A stretch of 64,000 nucleotides of DNA. It comes from Bacteroidales bacterium (lineage in GTDB: Bacteria; Bacteroidota; Bacteroidia; Bacteroidales; P3). Below, one piece after another: positions 19,700 to 28,315 of this stretch. A program made the translations under genes and the position numbers. How positions within the stretch are numbered: position 1 is the stretch's first letter; every line of letters begins with the position of its first letter. The notes beneath the pieces are model-generated. The model did not search any database and was not told the DNA's origin. It saw only the letters and a list, made by a program, of their open reading frames with translations. The stretch covers positions 24,077 to 88,076 of the forward strand of contig JAILAT010000037.1 in the NCBI GenBank assembly GCA_024681475.1. The letters are read 5' to 3'.

Positions 19700-19721
19700 T
19701 ATTGCATTGCAGAACTGGACT

Positions 19722-20714
19722 ATGCTGCTCACTGTCGTCATTCCCATATACAACACCGCCGCTCCGCTGCGGCGCTGTCTGCTGTCGCTGCATGCCGGCG
19801 CGACTGACCACGACGTGCAGCTGCTGGTGGTCGACGATGGCAGCGCACCTCAGCAGGCAGCAGCCATACGCGAGGTGGTGAAGGACATGGGGGAGAGGTC
19901 GGTTGTGCTGATACCCACAGCGCACCGTGGCGCTGCCGCGGCACGCAACGTCGGCATCGAGCATGCCGATGGCCGCTACCTATGGTTCGTCGATGCCGAC
20001 GACACTGTCGATGCCGTCCATTTCCGTGCATTGCTTCAAGTGTTGGAATCCTTGCCGCCCGACGTGCAGATGTTCCACACTGGCAATTATCACATCCTTT
20101 CACGCCCCCACAGGATGCCATCGTTGGCAGCGCCACAGCCAGGAGCCTCGGGTTCTGCGACACTGGCCACGGTGCTGCTGCCGCAGTCGGGATGCCTGGA
20201 TATGTTCACCTGGATTGTCGCCACCGAATGGCTCCGCAACAACCCTGCTTTACGTTTCCCCGAAGAGCATGCCCTGCTGGAGGATTCCATGTTGGTGCTG
20301 AGAATGCTGGACAGCGAGGCTAGGATGATGGAAAACAGCACACTGTCGCCCTATCTGCATCATGTCTACGGCGATTCATCCACCTCCGGCGCGTGGTCGC
20401 CCGCGCGCTGCGCCGACCGCATGAACGACGTCACCGCTTTCTTCACAGCCTTCCGCACCTTCGTGCTGCAGCACCCGTCGGTGCCATGCATGCATTCGCT
20501 ATACGATCGATATAGATATGTATATCTGCGTGTTATGGCTGTAAAAGGCTGCCCGGCGGCACTGCTCGACAGGCTCCGGGGACAGCTGCTCGACGACGAG
20601 GCCGTTCCTTACACGCCTCATGGATTCAGGCAGCGGATGCTCTATTGCCGAATCACTCACCATGCGCTGGCATGGCTCTGCCGCCAGCTGCGCAATACCT
20701 CCCCGTCATGCTGA
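19722..20714 (+). CDS. family 2 glycosyltransferase
   Basis: GT-A fold glycosyltransferase of 330 residues. The start is the ATG at 19722 (MLLTVVIPIYNT), which begins directly with the family's first strand; the longer frame passes through a terminator. Nucleotide-sugar motifs are VVIPIYN, LLVVDDGSAP, GAAAARNVGI and YLWFVDADD (the DXD-like metal site). The C-terminal 150 residues are variable. It shares seven bases with the next gene, so both should act together. Donor and acceptor cannot be inferred; a surface glycan is likely. Confidence 0.88.
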   Translation: MLLTVVIPIYNTAAPLRRCLLSLHAGATDHDVQLLVVDDGSAPQQAAAIREVVKDMGERSVVLIPTAHRGAAAARNVGIEHADGRYLWFVDADDTVDAVHFRALLQVLESLPPDVQMFHTGNYHILSRPHRMPSLAAPQPGASGSATLATVLLPQSGCLDMFTWIVATEWLRNNPALRFPEEHALLEDSMLVLRMLDSEARMMENSTLSPYLHHVYGDSSTSGAWSPARCADRMNDVTAFFTAFRTFVLQHPSVPCMHSLYDRYRYVYLRVMAVKGCPAALLDRLRGQLLDDEAVPYTPHGFRQRMLYCRITHHALAWLCRQLRNTSPSC

Positions 20715-21784
20715 ACAGCCTGCTCTCTTTCAGCCTTTTCGGCACCACCAACCCTTTCGACTACAAGCCGCAGCTCACTGCCGCGCAATGGCTTGAACTG
20801 GTGGACGAGGCCGCCTCGCAAGGTGTCACCGCGCTTCTCTACGACGCCGTGCAGAAACTCCCCGAGGAGCAGCGCCCGCCTCGCCGCGAACTGTTCCAGC
20901 TGACATCCACCACGATGACCATAGAGCAGGACAACAGCCGCCGCCATGCGACATTGCTGCATTTTGCCACGCTGCTTCAGCAGCAGCTCGACATCACTCC
21001 CGTTGTGGTGAAAGGGAGCTCGTTGGCGCGTCTCTATCCTGTGCCATTGCACCGCGAATGCGGTGACAACGACATCTTCACCGGTGTCGACACGGCTCGC
21101 GTCAACGGCTATGCGAGGTCTCTTGGCGTCGATGTGGACGAGAGCAACTTCCGCCACTCCTATTTTTCTTTCCATGGCGTGGATTTCGAGTGCCATCATC
21201 GTTTGCTGTATCGTGAAAAAGAACCGCAATGGCGTTCCATACCTTGGCAGACTGGAAATGAGGATTTTGGGAGCTCCGATTCCGGTTTCTCCGACAGTAC
21301 TGATTTTTCCAACGTTTCTTTGCTTCGCCGGCTGGTGCCTGAGCAGGAGGCGCGTTTCTTGGCGGCGCACATGGAGTATCATGCCGTCTTTTTTCATCAG
21401 CCTATCCGGCTGCGTAGCCTGATTGACTGGACTTTGCTGCTTCTCTCTCCCGATATGGACTATGAGAAACTCTCAAAGGAGATGCAGGGCACCGAGCTGG
21501 CTTGCTTTGTGCATCTGCTGTCGCGCTATTGTCTCCACCGCTTCCATTTCGACAATGGCGACATCCCTACTTGGCAGCAGTTGGGCATGACGCCCTCCGA
21601 CTTTGAGCAGCTCTATCTTCACATCGCGCCACGCCATCCCAACCCCATTGTGCGTGTGTCGCGTCGTTCGCTGCACTATCTGCGCTACGCGCGTCTCTAT
21701 CGTCGCATCTATGGCCAGTCCATGTTCCGCCGTTTCTATCTCTCCAACATTGCAACGGCAGTCCGTAACCATCTGCGCAGATAG
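20708..21784 (+). CDS. nucleotidyltransferase-fold protein (NTP_transf_5 type)
   Basis: Protein of 358 residues with the signature of the uncharacterised nucleotidyltransferase family PF14907: ITPVVVKGSSLARLYP, RECGDNDIFTG, then FECHHRLLYR. GDNDIF supplies acidic residues where polymerase-beta-like transferases hold metal. The start is the ATG at 20708, inside the last codons of the glycosyltransferase gene (TGA at 20712-20714), implying coupled translation. Members often sit beside glycosyltransferases or peptide-modification genes in Bacteroidetes. The substrate is unknown. Confidence 0.78.
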   Translation: MLNSLLSFSLFGTTNPFDYKPQLTAAQWLELVDEAASQGVTALLYDAVQKLPEEQRPPRRELFQLTSTTMTIEQDNSRRHATLLHFATLLQQQLDITPVVVKGSSLARLYPVPLHRECGDNDIFTGVDTARVNGYARSLGVDVDESNFRHSYFSFHGVDFECHHRLLYREKEPQWRSIPWQTGNEDFGSSDSGFSDSTDFSNVSLLRRLVPEQEARFLAAHMEYHAVFFHQPIRLRSLIDWTLLLLSPDMDYEKLSKEMQGTELACFVHLLSRYCLHRFHFDNGDIPTWQQLGMTPSDFEQLYLHIAPRHPNPIVRVSRRSLHYLRYARLYRRIYGQSMFRRFYLSNIATAVRNHLRR

Positions 21785-21810
21785 ATTCCTGAGAGGATTT
21801 CATTGATAGT

Positions 21811-21843
21811 AAAAAAAGAACAGGCGCTCCTAAGAGCACCTGT
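21811..21843 (-). terminator. terminator after the T9SS thioredoxin-like gene
   Basis: Arms ACAGGCGCTC (21820-21829) and GAGCACCTGT (21834-21843), one mismatch, loop CTAA; on the minus strand followed by a T run (21817-21811). Confidence 0.8.
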
Positions 21844-21869
21844 CCCATGTCTTATGGTCGGAATAACGC

Positions 21870-23459
21870 TTAGCGTTTCACAACTTTCTTCAGCGAAGTA
21901 CCGTTCTCGGTAACCACGCGGAACATGTAAACGCCGTTGTTCAGGTTGCTCATGTCAACCGTCGAAGCGTTGCTGGTCAGCACGGTGCGACCAGTCATAT
22001 CCAGCACCTCAATGCGGTTCAGGCCCTCGGCATCGATGTTCACCTTGCCCGTGGTGGGGTTGGGGAACACGTTGATGTTGCTGCCGTCCACGCTGTTGAT
22101 GCCCACGTTGCCGCTGTTGCCGGAGGTGAACTTGATCATCCAGGAGCCATTGCCGTCGTAAACATCATCGAGGTGATACCAGGTATTCTGCAGATTTATC
22201 CAGTTGCTGTTGTCGTCGCCGCAGTATTCGCTGTAGGTGGCGGCATAGCCGTTGGCGGTGATAATCACCCAGAGGTTCTTGGTCTGGTCCAGCGACACGC
22301 TGCCGCTCACGTTCATGGAATACCATGCGTCGGCAGTGCTGACGTTGAAGGTGCGGTTATAAATTTGGGTCTCAGGAGCGTTCGCACCACCCTGATACAG
22401 CTTCACGTTGTAGTTGCCCGTGGCATGGGTAAAGATGTCCACGCTCTTGGCATACTGGCGGCCTGTCATAGCGCTGGCGGGGAACTGCACACCCCAGGTG
22501 ATGGCGCCACCGGCGCTCAGACCAAGGGAACCCTCGTTCGCATCGTCGCAGTAGTACATCGTTTCACCCCAGTTCCACTCGAAGACATGAACGTTCATGC
22601 TCTTCGTTGTCGTACCATTGGCATTGGTAACTGCCAGAGTTACGGTGAAGTCGCCAGTGGTGTTAAAAGTATGGGTAGCTGTGGCGCCAGTGTAATTCTG
22701 GCCTTCAATGGTCCATGTGATATCGGTTATGGGATCCACGCTACACATGCTGGCGGAAAACTGCAGGGTGCTTCCTTTCAGTACTTGGTCATTACCATTG
22801 ATATAATTGATGAGGGGCATGTCGCCAGATTGAGGACGGCCGTTTCTCAGTGTAGGCATGTTGGCAACACTTGTAGCAACGTTCAGAGGATAGGGGATAC
22901 CATAGTCTTCACCATAGATGGCGCAGTAGCAACCTTCGGGAGTGATGAAAACAATGTAAGGAATATAGCCTTCATACAGCGAAGTGCAGGTGTTCAGCGG
23001 AGCCGAAGCGTCGATGGTGGGGTACGGCACACCGGCGACCCAGTTACCGGCAGTTTGGCTATAGCCAGAGCCGCTGGTGCCTGTCAGCTGGGCTGCGGTG
23101 TTGTTGTCTTCGGTCTCAATCTGCAACACACGCATCGTGTTGTTACCTTCAGGACCATAGGTCTCCCAAATCTGGTCGAGAATGCCAGCCTGGTGTACGT
23201 TCCAGCACGGACCGCACCAGCAAGCGAAGTAGTCAATGACCACGCAGAAGCCCGAATCCAAATAGGACTGCAGCGAGATGGTGTTGCCGTTGATGTCGGT
23301 AGCTGTGAAAGGAGTGCCAATGTTTTCCCAGCAAATCGCACCGTCTTTGGTGCCATGGTTCATCTGGCTCAGGTCGCGCACGCGGGTCTCGCTTTTCAGC
23401 TGGGCCATCGACATCGAGGTCACCAGGACTGCAAGAGCTAATAATAGTGTTTTTTTCAT
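21870..23459 (-). CDS. secreted thioredoxin-like protein with PKD and T9SS sorting domain
   Basis: Exported protein of 529 residues. The start is the ATG at 23459 (MKKTLLLALAVLVTS, cleavage after SMAQ). After an N-terminal linker comes a thioredoxin/redoxin domain (about residues 45-210) with active site CWCGPCWN; a PKD-like module follows (ITDITWTIEGQNYTGA to FTVTLAVTNANG), then a galactose-binding-like beta domain, and a C-terminal T9SS type A signal (INVFPNPTTGKVNI ... NNGVYMFRVVTENG, final KKVVKR). The protein should be secreted across the outer membrane and anchored, putting a disulfide-active domain on the cell surface. Confidence 0.88.
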   Translation of the reverse strand: MKKTLLLALAVLVTSMSMAQLKSETRVRDLSQMNHGTKDGAICWENIGTPFTATDINGNTISLQSYLDSGFCVVIDYFACWCGPCWNVHQAGILDQIWETYGPEGNNTMRVLQIETEDNNTAAQLTGTSGSGYSQTAGNWVAGVPYPTIDASAPLNTCTSLYEGYIPYIVFITPEGCYCAIYGEDYGIPYPLNVATSVANMPTLRNGRPQSGDMPLINYINGNDQVLKGSTLQFSASMCSVDPITDITWTIEGQNYTGATATHTFNTTGDFTVTLAVTNANGTTTKSMNVHVFEWNWGETMYYCDDANEGSLGLSAGGAITWGVQFPASAMTGRQYAKSVDIFTHATGNYNVKLYQGGANAPETQIYNRTFNVSTADAWYSMNVSGSVSLDQTKNLWVIITANGYAATYSEYCGDDNSNWINLQNTWYHLDDVYDGNGSWMIKFTSGNSGNVGINSVDGSNINVFPNPTTGKVNIDAEGLNRIEVLDMTGRTVLTSNASTVDMSNLNNGVYMFRVVTENGTSLKKVVKR

Positions 23460-23559
23460 TATTGTTTTTGCCTTGTTATTAACCATCAGGCTCTTCGGCT
23501 TTAATTGATTGAATATGAATTACTGAGTTTGTTCCTAATGGGAAAACCGATTGTTTGGT

Positions 23560-23988
23560 TTAGGACTTCGTACTCACGACAGAGTCCACAACCTCGTCCA
23601 CATCCATCTCGTCGGGGTCGACTTCCATATATTCCATATCATCCATGTCGAAATCGAAACCATAGTATTCGGCTTCAGAGATTTCTCCCTTCAGGTATTT
23701 GGCGGTTTGGGTCAGATCTTCTCTGGCCTCATCTTTAATGTCGAGTTTCAGCAGTTCGTCGATATAGAGAAGTTGGAAGCTGACGAAACCAGAGCTATCC
23801 TCGCCATATTTTTCTATCAGATCATCGGTCATGGTGTTCATCTCCTCTTCCAATTCCATCGACTTTACGGTCAATTTGGCCAGTTTCTTGGCTTCCTTGT
23901 GCATGTCGTCTTCGCCGCAAGCGGCAATCATTCCGATAACGGCCATTGCGCAAACGAGCAGCAGGCCTTTTGTCAGTTGTCTTTTCAT
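23560..23988 (-). CDS. small acidic lipoprotein A
   Basis: 142-residue lipoprotein: signal peptide MKRQLTKGLLLVCAMAV with lipobox MIAA-C. The mature part starts EDDMHKEAKKLAK and is helical; the tail is strikingly acidic (DFDMDDMEYMEVDPDEMDVDE). No known domain recognised. The layout (lipobox, DxxHKxA helix, KYG turn, acidic tail) matches the neighbouring gene at 24050, so the two look like diverged tandem copies. They may be cotranscribed. Confidence 0.75.
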   Translation of the reverse strand: MKRQLTKGLLLVCAMAVIGMIAACGEDDMHKEAKKLAKLTVKSMELEEEMNTMTDDLIEKYGEDSSGFVSFQLLYIDELLKLDIKDEAREDLTQTAKYLKGEISEAEYYGFDFDMDDMEYMEVDPDEMDVDEVVDSVVSTKS

Positions 23989-24049
23989 GTTGTTTATGAT
24001 TCTTTATTTTTGGTAATTAATGATAATTCACATTTGAGGGCGTTGTGCG

Positions 24050-24460
24050 CTAGTTTTCTTCGGTCAGCAGCTGGCTGATGTCAATCTCGATGTTGTCCAA
24101 ATCGATGTCGGCCAAGTTGTTGTTGCCCAACGAGCCTCTGTTCACCGAGTCCATGAAATCGAGATACTCGCGGAAATCGTCGGAGATGTCGCACTTGCGT
24201 ATCTCCTCGTAGTAGGCTGCCAGAAATTTCTGTTCCTCTTCGGGGCCTGCATACTTGTTCTGCATCTCGACCAAAAGAGGGTCCAATTCGTTCCAGCATT
24301 TGGTAGCCTCATCGCTGTTGGGGTCGGCCTCGCTCAGCGCCATGCACTGGGCATGCTTTTGGGCATAGACACGGGCATCCTTATGCAGGCTGTCGCTGCA
24401 GGCGGCCAAGAGCAGTGAGGCAGCTATCAGCGCTATAGTTGGAATTGTGTTTTTCGTCAT
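24050..24460 (-). CDS. small acidic lipoprotein B
   Basis: 136-residue lipoprotein: signal MTKNTIPTIALIAASLL, lipobox LLAA-C. Mature sequence begins SDSLHKDARVYAQKHAQCMALSE, with NKYAGPEEEQKFL in the middle and an acidic tail (DIDLDNIEIDIS). Two extra Cys residues (QCMAL, TKCWNE) and a third (RKCDIS) are absent from its neighbour. Same layout as lipoprotein A, 61 bases downstream. Function unknown. Confidence 0.75.
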   Translation of the reverse strand: MTKNTIPTIALIAASLLLAACSDSLHKDARVYAQKHAQCMALSEADPNSDEATKCWNELDPLLVEMQNKYAGPEEEQKFLAAYYEEIRKCDISDDFREYLDFMDSVNRGSLGNNNLADIDLDNIEIDISQLLTEEN

Positions 24461-24530
24461 GGATGTGTTTTTATTATTATAATATGATATTCAAATATTT
24501 ATGCATAAATTGCATTATGCTATTCAGATG

Positions 24531-24538
24531 CAAATATA
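24531..24538 (-). promoter_or_regulatory. promoter -7 element for the lipoprotein pair
   Basis: Minus strand TATATTTG (TAnnTTTG), 70 bases before the start at 24460. The 24461-24713 gap is A/T rich and otherwise without recognisable features. Confidence 0.5.
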
Positions 24539-24713
24539 CGTCTTTTTTCTTTGTTGCCAAGTGTGTTATGTTTTTTTAGCAAAAATATTTGCTAACAGTT
24601 GTGAAAAAAATCTTATTATTGCATTTCGGAAATACATGGTATAATATGTTGCAAGCCATTGGAAATAAGTATGCTATATATCTTCAGGCTTGCGCAAAAA
24701 AAAGGTAAAGCAC

Positions 24714-25415
24714 ATGAAAAAACGCACTAAAGATATCGACGAGCAGTCGATTCCCGAAGCATTCAACGAGGTTTTTGAAGACCCCTCCACGCCCGATTTC
24801 AACAGCTATGAAATCCCTACGACACGTACACGCACCGTCAATATGACTGCAGTGATCTGCACCGCCATAGTGGCTTTCACTGCCGCCATTATTTTACTCA
24901 TCTGCCTTCCTATGCGCCACAGGCCGACAGCCCTGGTGCACGACACAGTGTGGCGCGTTGATACGGTGTTCGTTGCTCAAAATGCTATCAATCAAGACTC
25001 TTCGGCTGTGCGCCCTATCAGCCCCGAGCAGCGCCAGGCCATGAACAGCGACCCCGAAATAGTCTCTGTGCGCGACGAGGAGCAGATGCTGCCCCAGGTG
25101 AACTGCAACCCTATCGCCAAGCCCAGCCGTTTCAACGGAATACGGTTGGTCGATACGAGGAAGCGTGCCCTCACCGAGTCGGAAATCAACCAGCTTTCGG
25201 CCGATGAGCTCTATCTGGCTCGCAATGCCAACTACGCCATCCACGGCTATCGCTTCAACAACTCGGAGCTAAGGGATTTCTTTGACCCTCAGCCCTGGTT
25301 CAAGGCTGTCAACACCACCCCTGCCGATATCGAGGCCAAATGGACGACCATCGAAAAGGACAACATCAACCTCATCCGCGAGCGTGAGCGCCAACTGAGC
25401 CAGAAGAAGAAATGA
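24714..25415 (+). CDS. membrane-anchored YARHG-domain protein
   Basis: Protein of 233 residues; start at the ATG at 24714 (MKKRTKDIDEQ), since the TTG at 24690 gives only a lysine run. One transmembrane helix (TAVICTAIVAFTAAIILLICL, about residues 45-65) separates a short cytoplasmic tail from an extracytoplasmic part. The C-terminal 75 residues form a YARHG domain (LSADELYLARNANYAIHGYRF, ELRDFFDPQPWF, KDNINLIRERE), where the name motif reads YAIHG, Arg replaced by Ile. YARHG modules are predicted extracellular, of unknown function. Its stop overlaps the methyltransferase start (ATGA). Confidence 0.78.
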   Translation: MKKRTKDIDEQSIPEAFNEVFEDPSTPDFNSYEIPTTRTRTVNMTAVICTAIVAFTAAIILLICLPMRHRPTALVHDTVWRVDTVFVAQNAINQDSSAVRPISPEQRQAMNSDPEIVSVRDEEQMLPQVNCNPIAKPSRFNGIRLVDTRKRALTESEINQLSADELYLARNANYAIHGYRFNNSELRDFFDPQPWFKAVNTTPADIEAKWTTIEKDNINLIRERERQLSQKKK

Positions 25416-26122
25416 CAGGCAAGCTGATACTTTTCCCTGTGCCGATAGGCGCCGACGATTTGTCGGTGTCGTTGCCGGCGTATAACCTCCAGCTGCTCAA
25501 CAGTTGCCACACTTTTATCGTCGAGGAGCTGCGCACAGCGCGCCGTTTCCTGAAACATGCGGACTATGCACATGCCATCGACGACACTGTTTTTTTGCTT
25601 CTCAACGAGCACACTGAGCCCTCGGAGCTGTCCGGCTATCTCGACGCTACGCTGCATGGCGAGAATGTGGGTCTGCTCAGCGAGGCTGGGCTGCCCTGCG
25701 TGGCCGACCCGGGCGCACTGGTCACCGCCATGGCGCAACGTCGCGGTGTCGAGGTGGTGCCTTTGGTGGGGCCCTCGTCGCTCATGCTGGCACTGATGGC
25801 GTCGGGACTCAACGGCCAGAGCTTCGCCTTTGTGGGCTATCTGCCTGTGGAGCGCCATCAGCGCGCTGCTGCCATCCGCAGTCTGGAGAATCGTGCCCTC
25901 AAAGAGCATCAGACTCAGTTGTTTATCGAGGCACCCTATCGCAACAACCAGATGCTTGAGACGCTTGCCGAATGTTGCCGACCCGACACGCTGGTCACTG
26001 TGGCCGTCGATCTCACCCTGCCGACACAGCAGGTGCTCACCCGCTCTGCCTCGCAGTGGCGTTCCCTGCGCCAGCAACTCAACCTCCATAAACGCAATAC
26101 GGTTTTTCTTATTGGTTTCTAG
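25412..26122 (+). CDS. SAM-dependent methyltransferase, RsmI/tetrapyrrole-methylase family
   Basis: 236-residue protein of the COG0313 branch, which includes the 16S rRNA C1402 2'-O-methyltransferase RsmI. Family segments are LILFPVPIG, FIVEELRTARRFL, LLSEAGLPCVADPGALV, VVPLVGPSSLMLALMASGL and FVGYLPVER; IEAPYRN is the usual late motif. Some Bacteroidetes carry two members of this family, so assignment to RsmI itself is not secure. Start overlaps the YARHG gene stop by four bases. Confidence 0.87.
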   Translation: MTGKLILFPVPIGADDLSVSLPAYNLQLLNSCHTFIVEELRTARRFLKHADYAHAIDDTVFLLLNEHTEPSELSGYLDATLHGENVGLLSEAGLPCVADPGALVTAMAQRRGVEVVPLVGPSSLMLALMASGLNGQSFAFVGYLPVERHQRAAAIRSLENRALKEHQTQLFIEAPYRNNQMLETLAECCRPDTLVTVAVDLTLPTQQVLTRSASQWRSLRQQLNLHKRNTVFLIGF

Positions 26123-26208
26123 ACGAATACGCACCTTTGCCCAGTGTGCGGCTTCCTCTGTGTCTGCCTTGGGGAAAAGTTTTTTTCGCCATGTGATTTT
26201 TTATTCGT

Positions 26209-26216
26209 ATATTTGC
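26209..26216 (+). promoter_or_regulatory. promoter -7 element for the gamma-lyase gene
   Basis: TATATTTG, 75 bases before the start; -33 box not convincing. Confidence 0.55.
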
Positions 26217-26291
26217 AATCGCATTAGTGGCTTGCAGAACAGCCCGAATTGACTATAAACTAAAGTAAAACAATAACTAAAATATTAAAAA

Positions 26292-27497
26292 ATGACAAAA
26301 TTTGATCCCGCAACAGCAATCCAGCGCATCGATGGACGCGATGCCAACCGTGGTGTGAACCCCGCAATATGCGACAGCGCCACCTTTACCTTTCCCGAGG
26401 CTCATCTGATGACCGAAACTTTCCATGGCGAAACGGAAGGCTACTTCCTCTACAGCCGCCACTGGAACCCCTCCAACCTCGCCCTTTGCCAGCGCCTGGC
26501 CGCTATGGAAGGCACCGAGATGGCTTGGGTCACGGGCTCCGGCCTCGCTGCCATCACCAGCGCTCTGCTGCATGAGGTCTGCTCCGGCGACCATATTGTG
26601 GCCAGCATGACAACCTACGGCGGCACTTTCGCTTTCATGGCCAACTACTTGAAAAAGTTCAACGTCAGCTGCTCTTTCGTGAATATGCAGAATCTCGACG
26701 CTGTGAAGAAAGCCCTCGCTGAGCATCCCAACACCAAGGTCGTCTACACCGAGACCATGAACAACCCCCTGCTCCGTATCGCCAACGTCCCCGAGCTGAG
26801 CAAGATGGCTCATGCCGCCGGCGCCAAGCTCATCGTCGACAATACCTTTACCCCGATGATTTTCAGCCCCTGCCGTCTGGGTGCCGATGTCACCGTCTAT
26901 TCTATGACCAAATATATCAACGGTACCAACGACTGCGTCGCCGGTGCCATCTGCGGTAGTGCCGACTATATCAACAGCCTGATCGATGTGAACGACGGTA
27001 CCTGCATGCTCCTCGGCCCCGTGCTGGATCCTATGCGCAGCGCCTCCATCAACAAGAATTTGCACACCCTCCATATCCGTATGAAGAAACACGGCGAGAA
27101 CGCCATGTATCTGGCAAAACGTTTCAAAGAGGTGGGATTCAAATACAACTACCCGGGTCTGCCCGAGCATCCCGACTATGAGCTGTTCTGCAGCATGATG
27201 AACGAAGGCTACGGCTTCGGAGGCATGATCAGCATCGATATGGGCACTGCCGAGAGCGCCAGCAAGATTATGGAAATCATGCAGCGTAAGGGCGTAGGCT
27301 ACCTCGCCGTGTCGCTGGGCTACTTCAAGACCCTCTTCTCCAACTCCGGCAAGTCGACCTCCAGCGAGGTTCCTGAGGAAATCCAGAAGGAGATGGGCAT
27401 GAGCGAAGGCCTCATCCGCTTCTCCATGGGTCTCGACAACGACATTGAGGCTACCTTCCAGCTCATCAAGGAGAGCGTCGAAGAGAGCCGCAAATAA
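26292..27497 (+). CDS. Cys/Met-metabolism PLP enzyme, methionine gamma-lyase-like
   Basis: Trans-sulfuration family enzyme of 401 residues. The PLP lysine is in YSMTKYINGTNDCVAGA; VTGSGLAAI binds the phosphate and LIVDNTFTPMIFSP holds the cofactor Asp. The active-site tyrosine region is YFLYSRHWNPS and the C-terminal SLGYFKTLFSNSGKST is the substrate-carboxylate segment. The pattern is closest to methionine gamma-lyases, which release methanethiol, ammonia and 2-oxobutyrate, but cystathionine gamma-lyase cannot be excluded by eye. Confidence 0.82.
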   Translation: MTKFDPATAIQRIDGRDANRGVNPAICDSATFTFPEAHLMTETFHGETEGYFLYSRHWNPSNLALCQRLAAMEGTEMAWVTGSGLAAITSALLHEVCSGDHIVASMTTYGGTFAFMANYLKKFNVSCSFVNMQNLDAVKKALAEHPNTKVVYTETMNNPLLRIANVPELSKMAHAAGAKLIVDNTFTPMIFSPCRLGADVTVYSMTKYINGTNDCVAGAICGSADYINSLIDVNDGTCMLLGPVLDPMRSASINKNLHTLHIRMKKHGENAMYLAKRFKEVGFKYNYPGLPEHPDYELFCSMMNEGYGFGGMISIDMGTAESASKIMEIMQRKGVGYLAVSLGYFKTLFSNSGKSTSSEVPEEIQKEMGMSEGLIRFSMGLDNDIEATFQLIKESVEESRK

Positions 27498-27518
27498 GAG
27501 TATCCAATTCTAAGTCAT

Positions 27519-27562
27519 GTAGGGCTTATAAGACTCTGGTCCTATAAGCCCTATATTTTTTT
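27519..27562 (+). terminator. intrinsic terminator
   Basis: AGGGCTTATA (27521-27530) pairs with TATAAGCCCT (27543-27552), with inner GAC/GTC pairing, then a T run to 27562. Confidence 0.85.
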
Positions 27563-27575
27563 ATCATACTTGATC

Positions 27576-28256
27576 ATGAAAAAAATAGCAGTTATTCTAA
27601 GTGGCTGTGGCAACCGCGATGGTTCGGAGCTTCAGGAAAGTTTGTCGTTGATGCTTGCCATCGACCGTCGCGGCTGGCAGTACCAGTGCTTCGCTCCCGA
27701 GGGCTTTTTCGAGGTCGTGCCCCACATCGATGTCAAAGACGAAGAAGAGGAAGGAACGGTGCTTGACATGGAGCAGCGTGACATTTTTGTCGAGAGCGCC
27801 CGCATCGCCCGTGGCAACCTTTTCTCGCTCGAGCAGTACCGTCCTGCCGATTACGATGCCCTTGCCCTTCCGGGTGGTATGGGCGCTGCCCGTAATCTCT
27901 CCACCTTCGCTTTCGACGGTCCCCGTATGGAGGTCATCGATTCGGTGGCTGATGCCATTCTCGACACGTATCGCGCCAAGAAGCCTGTCTTGGCCATGTG
28001 TATTGCCCCCATGGTGCTGGCCAAGGTGCTGGGTCGCTATGGTGTGGAACTCACCCTGGGACCTGACGACAATGCTGCCTCACAGGTGGCCAAGGGTTTC
28101 GGATGCAGAGTGCAGGCCTGCGGCCCTACCGATGTGTGCGTCGACTCCGAGCATAAGGTCTTCACCACACCGGCATACATGGCCGCCACGCACATCAGCG
28201 AGATTTTCGACGGTGCCGCGCACCTCGTCGATGAACTGGCAAAATGGATTGACTGA
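27576..28256 (+). CDS. elbB: ElbB/ES1-like glyoxalase, DJ-1/PfpI superfamily
   Basis: 226-residue protein of the ElbB (GatZ, ES1) family. N-terminal VILSGCGNRDGSELQE is diagnostic; the nucleophile Cys is in LAMCIAPMVLAKVLG, and GGMGAARNL and ATHISEIFDGA close the fold. E. coli ElbB has glyoxalase activity; its physiological role is uncertain. Start at ATG 27576, as the TTG two codons earlier is unlikely. Confidence 0.9.
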   Translation: MKKIAVILSGCGNRDGSELQESLSLMLAIDRRGWQYQCFAPEGFFEVVPHIDVKDEEEEGTVLDMEQRDIFVESARIARGNLFSLEQYRPADYDALALPGGMGAARNLSTFAFDGPRMEVIDSVADAILDTYRAKKPVLAMCIAPMVLAKVLGRYGVELTLGPDDNAASQVAKGFGCRVQACGPTDVCVDSEHKVFTTPAYMAATHISEIFDGAAHLVDELAKWID

Positions 28257-28283
28257 AGGTCTCCTGGCTGAAAGGGCAACAGC

Positions 28284-28315
28284 AAGCTTATCTAGTTGAC
28301 ATGCATGATAAGCTT
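28284..28315. terminator. convergent hairpin, possible terminator
   Basis: AAGCTTATC (28284-28292) and GATAAGCTT (28307-28315) form a 9-bp stem overlapping the stop of the minus-strand gene. No T run, so termination is doubtful. Confidence 0.35.

Noticed and set aside
22173..23441. 422-codon plus-strand frame
   Set aside because: Antisense to the T9SS thioredoxin-like protein.
26123..26291. possible SAM-type riboswitch before the gamma-lyase gene
   Set aside because: Sulfur-metabolism genes often have one, but no conserved core or long-range pairing is visible.
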